DNA of 32,791 nucleotides, taken from the NCBI GenBank assembly GCA_964614365.1, contig CAZTLA010000010.1, positions 1 to 32,791 on the forward strand, given 5' to 3'. Below are positions 31,984 through 32,791 of this stretch, one piece after another (positions within the stretch are counted from its first letter, which is position 1; the number at the start of each line of letters is the position of its first letter). This DNA is from JACQWR01 sp964614365 (lineage in GTDB: Bacteria; Desulfobacterota; Syntrophia; Syntrophales; JACQWR01). A program made the translations under genes and the position numbers. The notes beneath the pieces are model-generated. The model had not been told where the DNA came from, did not search any database, and saw nothing but the letters and a program-made list of their open reading frames with translations.

Positions 31984-32259
31984 ATGCAAACATCTACGAA
32001 GTTTTCCGAAGACATCGTTCCGTTGAGCGATCTGAAGGTTAATCCCGGTCGGGTTGTTAATCAGGTTGATAAAACCCACCGCCCCGTGCTTTTAACCAAC
32101 CGGGGGCGAGGCGTTGCCGTTGTCCAATCGCTTAAGGATTACGAAACGGAAACGGAAGAACGGGCATTTCTCCGGGATGTCGTCCAGGGGTTGATGGACC
32201 TGGAAGAGGGCCGGGAAATGAATCTTGCAGACGTGAAGACGCGTCTTGGCTTGAGCTGA
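31984..32259 (+). CDS. Phd/YefM-type antitoxin
   Basis: A 91-residue protein. The N-terminal half (VPLSDLKVNPGRVVNQVDKT, then RPVLLTNRGRGVAVVQSLKDYE) has the Phd/YefM DNA-binding fold pattern, with the T.rGrgvAV strand. The acidic C-terminal half would bind and mask the toxin. AGGAGGGTG 5 bases before the ATG is near-perfect. The toxin gene starts 4 bases after its stop. Antitoxins of this family repress their own operon, and a palindrome lies in the promoter spacer just upstream. An overlapping frame in another phase (31721-32026) is not a gene. Confidence 0.85.
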   Translation: MQTSTKFSEDIVPLSDLKVNPGRVVNQVDKTHRPVLLTNRGRGVAVVQSLKDYETETEERAFLRDVVQGLMDLEEGREMNLADVKTRLGLS

Positions 32260-32263
32260 AACC

Positions 32264-32563
32264 ATGACGCGAAAATATGCCATCACGTTGGCTGTCTCGG
32301 CGGTCAAGGATCTTGAGGAAATACGGGCTTGGTACGCCGATCAACAGGTTCCCGATGTGGGCGAGAGACTGCTCGGAGAAGTGATTTCTCAAATGGAAAG
32401 GCTTGCCGCTTTTCCTGAAAGTGGCCGTATTGTCCCTGAATTTGGCGTCGCGCATTTGAGGGAGATTATCCATCCACCGTTTCGAATCGTTTATCGTCTC
32501 GATACCATGCAGGTGCGTATTGTCCGCGTTTGGCGCAGCGAACGCCTGCTCAAGATGCCTTAG
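32264..32563 (+). CDS. RelE/ParE-superfamily toxin
   Basis: A 99-residue basic protein. The pattern AVKDLEEIRAWYADQ, a long helix GERLLGEVISQMERLAAFPESGR, then REIIHPPFRIVYRLD and VRIVRVWRSERLL is that of the ParE branch. RelE members cleave mRNA on the ribosome and ParE members poison gyrase; the helix LAAFPESGR and FRIVYRLD suit ParE better but the choice is not certain. It follows the antitoxin by 4 bases. Together they form a complete type II module. It ends in TAG. Confidence 0.85.
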   Translation: MTRKYAITLAVSAVKDLEEIRAWYADQQVPDVGERLLGEVISQMERLAAFPESGRIVPEFGVAHLREIIHPPFRIVYRLDTMQVRIVRVWRSERLLKMP

Positions 32564-32620
32564 GCGACGTCTGCCATTAGAAAAATTATCGACCAACCCT
32601 TTGCCAAGTTACCCCAAGCT

Positions 32621-32791
32621 TCATGCCCGGCCCCGCACGGGGAAACGCTGCCAGAGGCGGATGAAGCGGACGCTCACGATGGCCATGAGCAGGCGGGGGA
32701 TGTAGAGCCAGAAGGGGCTTAGTCCAAAAGTGAAGAACAAGGCCATACTCGCGTTCCGCGCCAGCAACTCCTTGTCGGTGCCCACTTGCCG
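32621..32791 (-). CDS. Membrane protein C-terminal end, cut by the window edge (gene-end copy C)
   Basis: The minus-strand frame is open from the window edge to TGA at 32621-32623. Its 56 residues (RQVGTDKELLARNASMALFF, then TFGLSPFWLYIPRLLMAIVS, then VRFIRLWQRFPVRGRA) form a hydrophobic segment and a basic tail, as at the cytoplasmic end of a membrane protein. I do not recognise the family. It is the longest of three copies of this gene end, and may be the parent gene of copies A and B or one more remnant; the start lies outside the window. Confidence 0.55.
   Translation of the reverse strand, partial: RQVGTDKELLARNASMALFFTFGLSPFWLYIPRLLMAIVSVRFIRLWQRFPVRGRA

Noticed and set aside
31721..32026. 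A 101-residue frame overlapping the antitoxin
   Set aside because: It is the reverse of remnant copy B plus promoter and antitoxin sequence, with no ribosome site or domain.

Overview
The window is bacterial chromosomal DNA spanning a probable replication origin. Gram-negative lipopolysaccharide genes, lipoproteins, long sensor kinases and the gene families present suggest a deltaproteobacterium (Desulfobacterota, perhaps Syntrophia). That placement is inferred from gene content and was not tested by a search.

Region 1 (1-10846, + strand) is a signalling block. It holds a truncated receiver protein, a receiver-HD-GYP protein, an MglA-like small GTPase, a histidine kinase, a receiver fused to a PilB/GspE-type ATPase with a C-terminal double zinc ribbon, a 1078-residue PAS/GAF histidine kinase and a receiver-HDOD protein. 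The four receivers are closely related and the two kinases have nearly identical H-boxes. The GTPase, first kinase and ATPase genes overlap. Together they look like a circuit coupling phosphorelay, cyclic-di-GMP turnover and a polarity GTPase to a type IV pilus-type motor.

Region 2 (10871-15412, - strand) is an outer-membrane sugar operon: kdnB, kdnA, hldD, kdsB and a small YkvA-like membrane protein. The KdnB/KdnA pair points to 8-amino-3,8-dideoxy-Kdo (Kdo8N) in the lipopolysaccharide. A good sigma70-type promoter precedes kdnB, and trmJ lies upstream.

Region 3 (16261-26454, + strand) is the origin block: rsmG, parA, parB, dnaA, dnaN, gyrB, gyrA, with no recF. The dnaA-dnaN gap contains degenerate DnaA boxes, a GC-rich tetramer and eight consecutive DnaA-trio-type triplets, so it is the best oriC candidate.

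Region 4 (26488-30018, + strand) carries a secreted metallo-hydrolase, a patatin-like lipoprotein and an archease-RtcB RNA-repair pair. Both members of that pair are interrupted: archease by one in-frame TAG, rtcB by a -1 shift at a run of six G. The rtcB shift site is followed six bases later by a perfect 7-bp hairpin, so programmed frameshifting must be weighed against mutation or a sequencing error. I noticed no interruption in the other genes.

Region 5 (30019-32791) is accessory DNA. It has a 128-bp palindromic element, a small lipoprotein, a PIN-like protein and a Phd/ParE-type toxin-antitoxin pair. Three antisense copies of the 3' end of one membrane-protein gene occur at about 850-bp intervals, one after each accessory unit.
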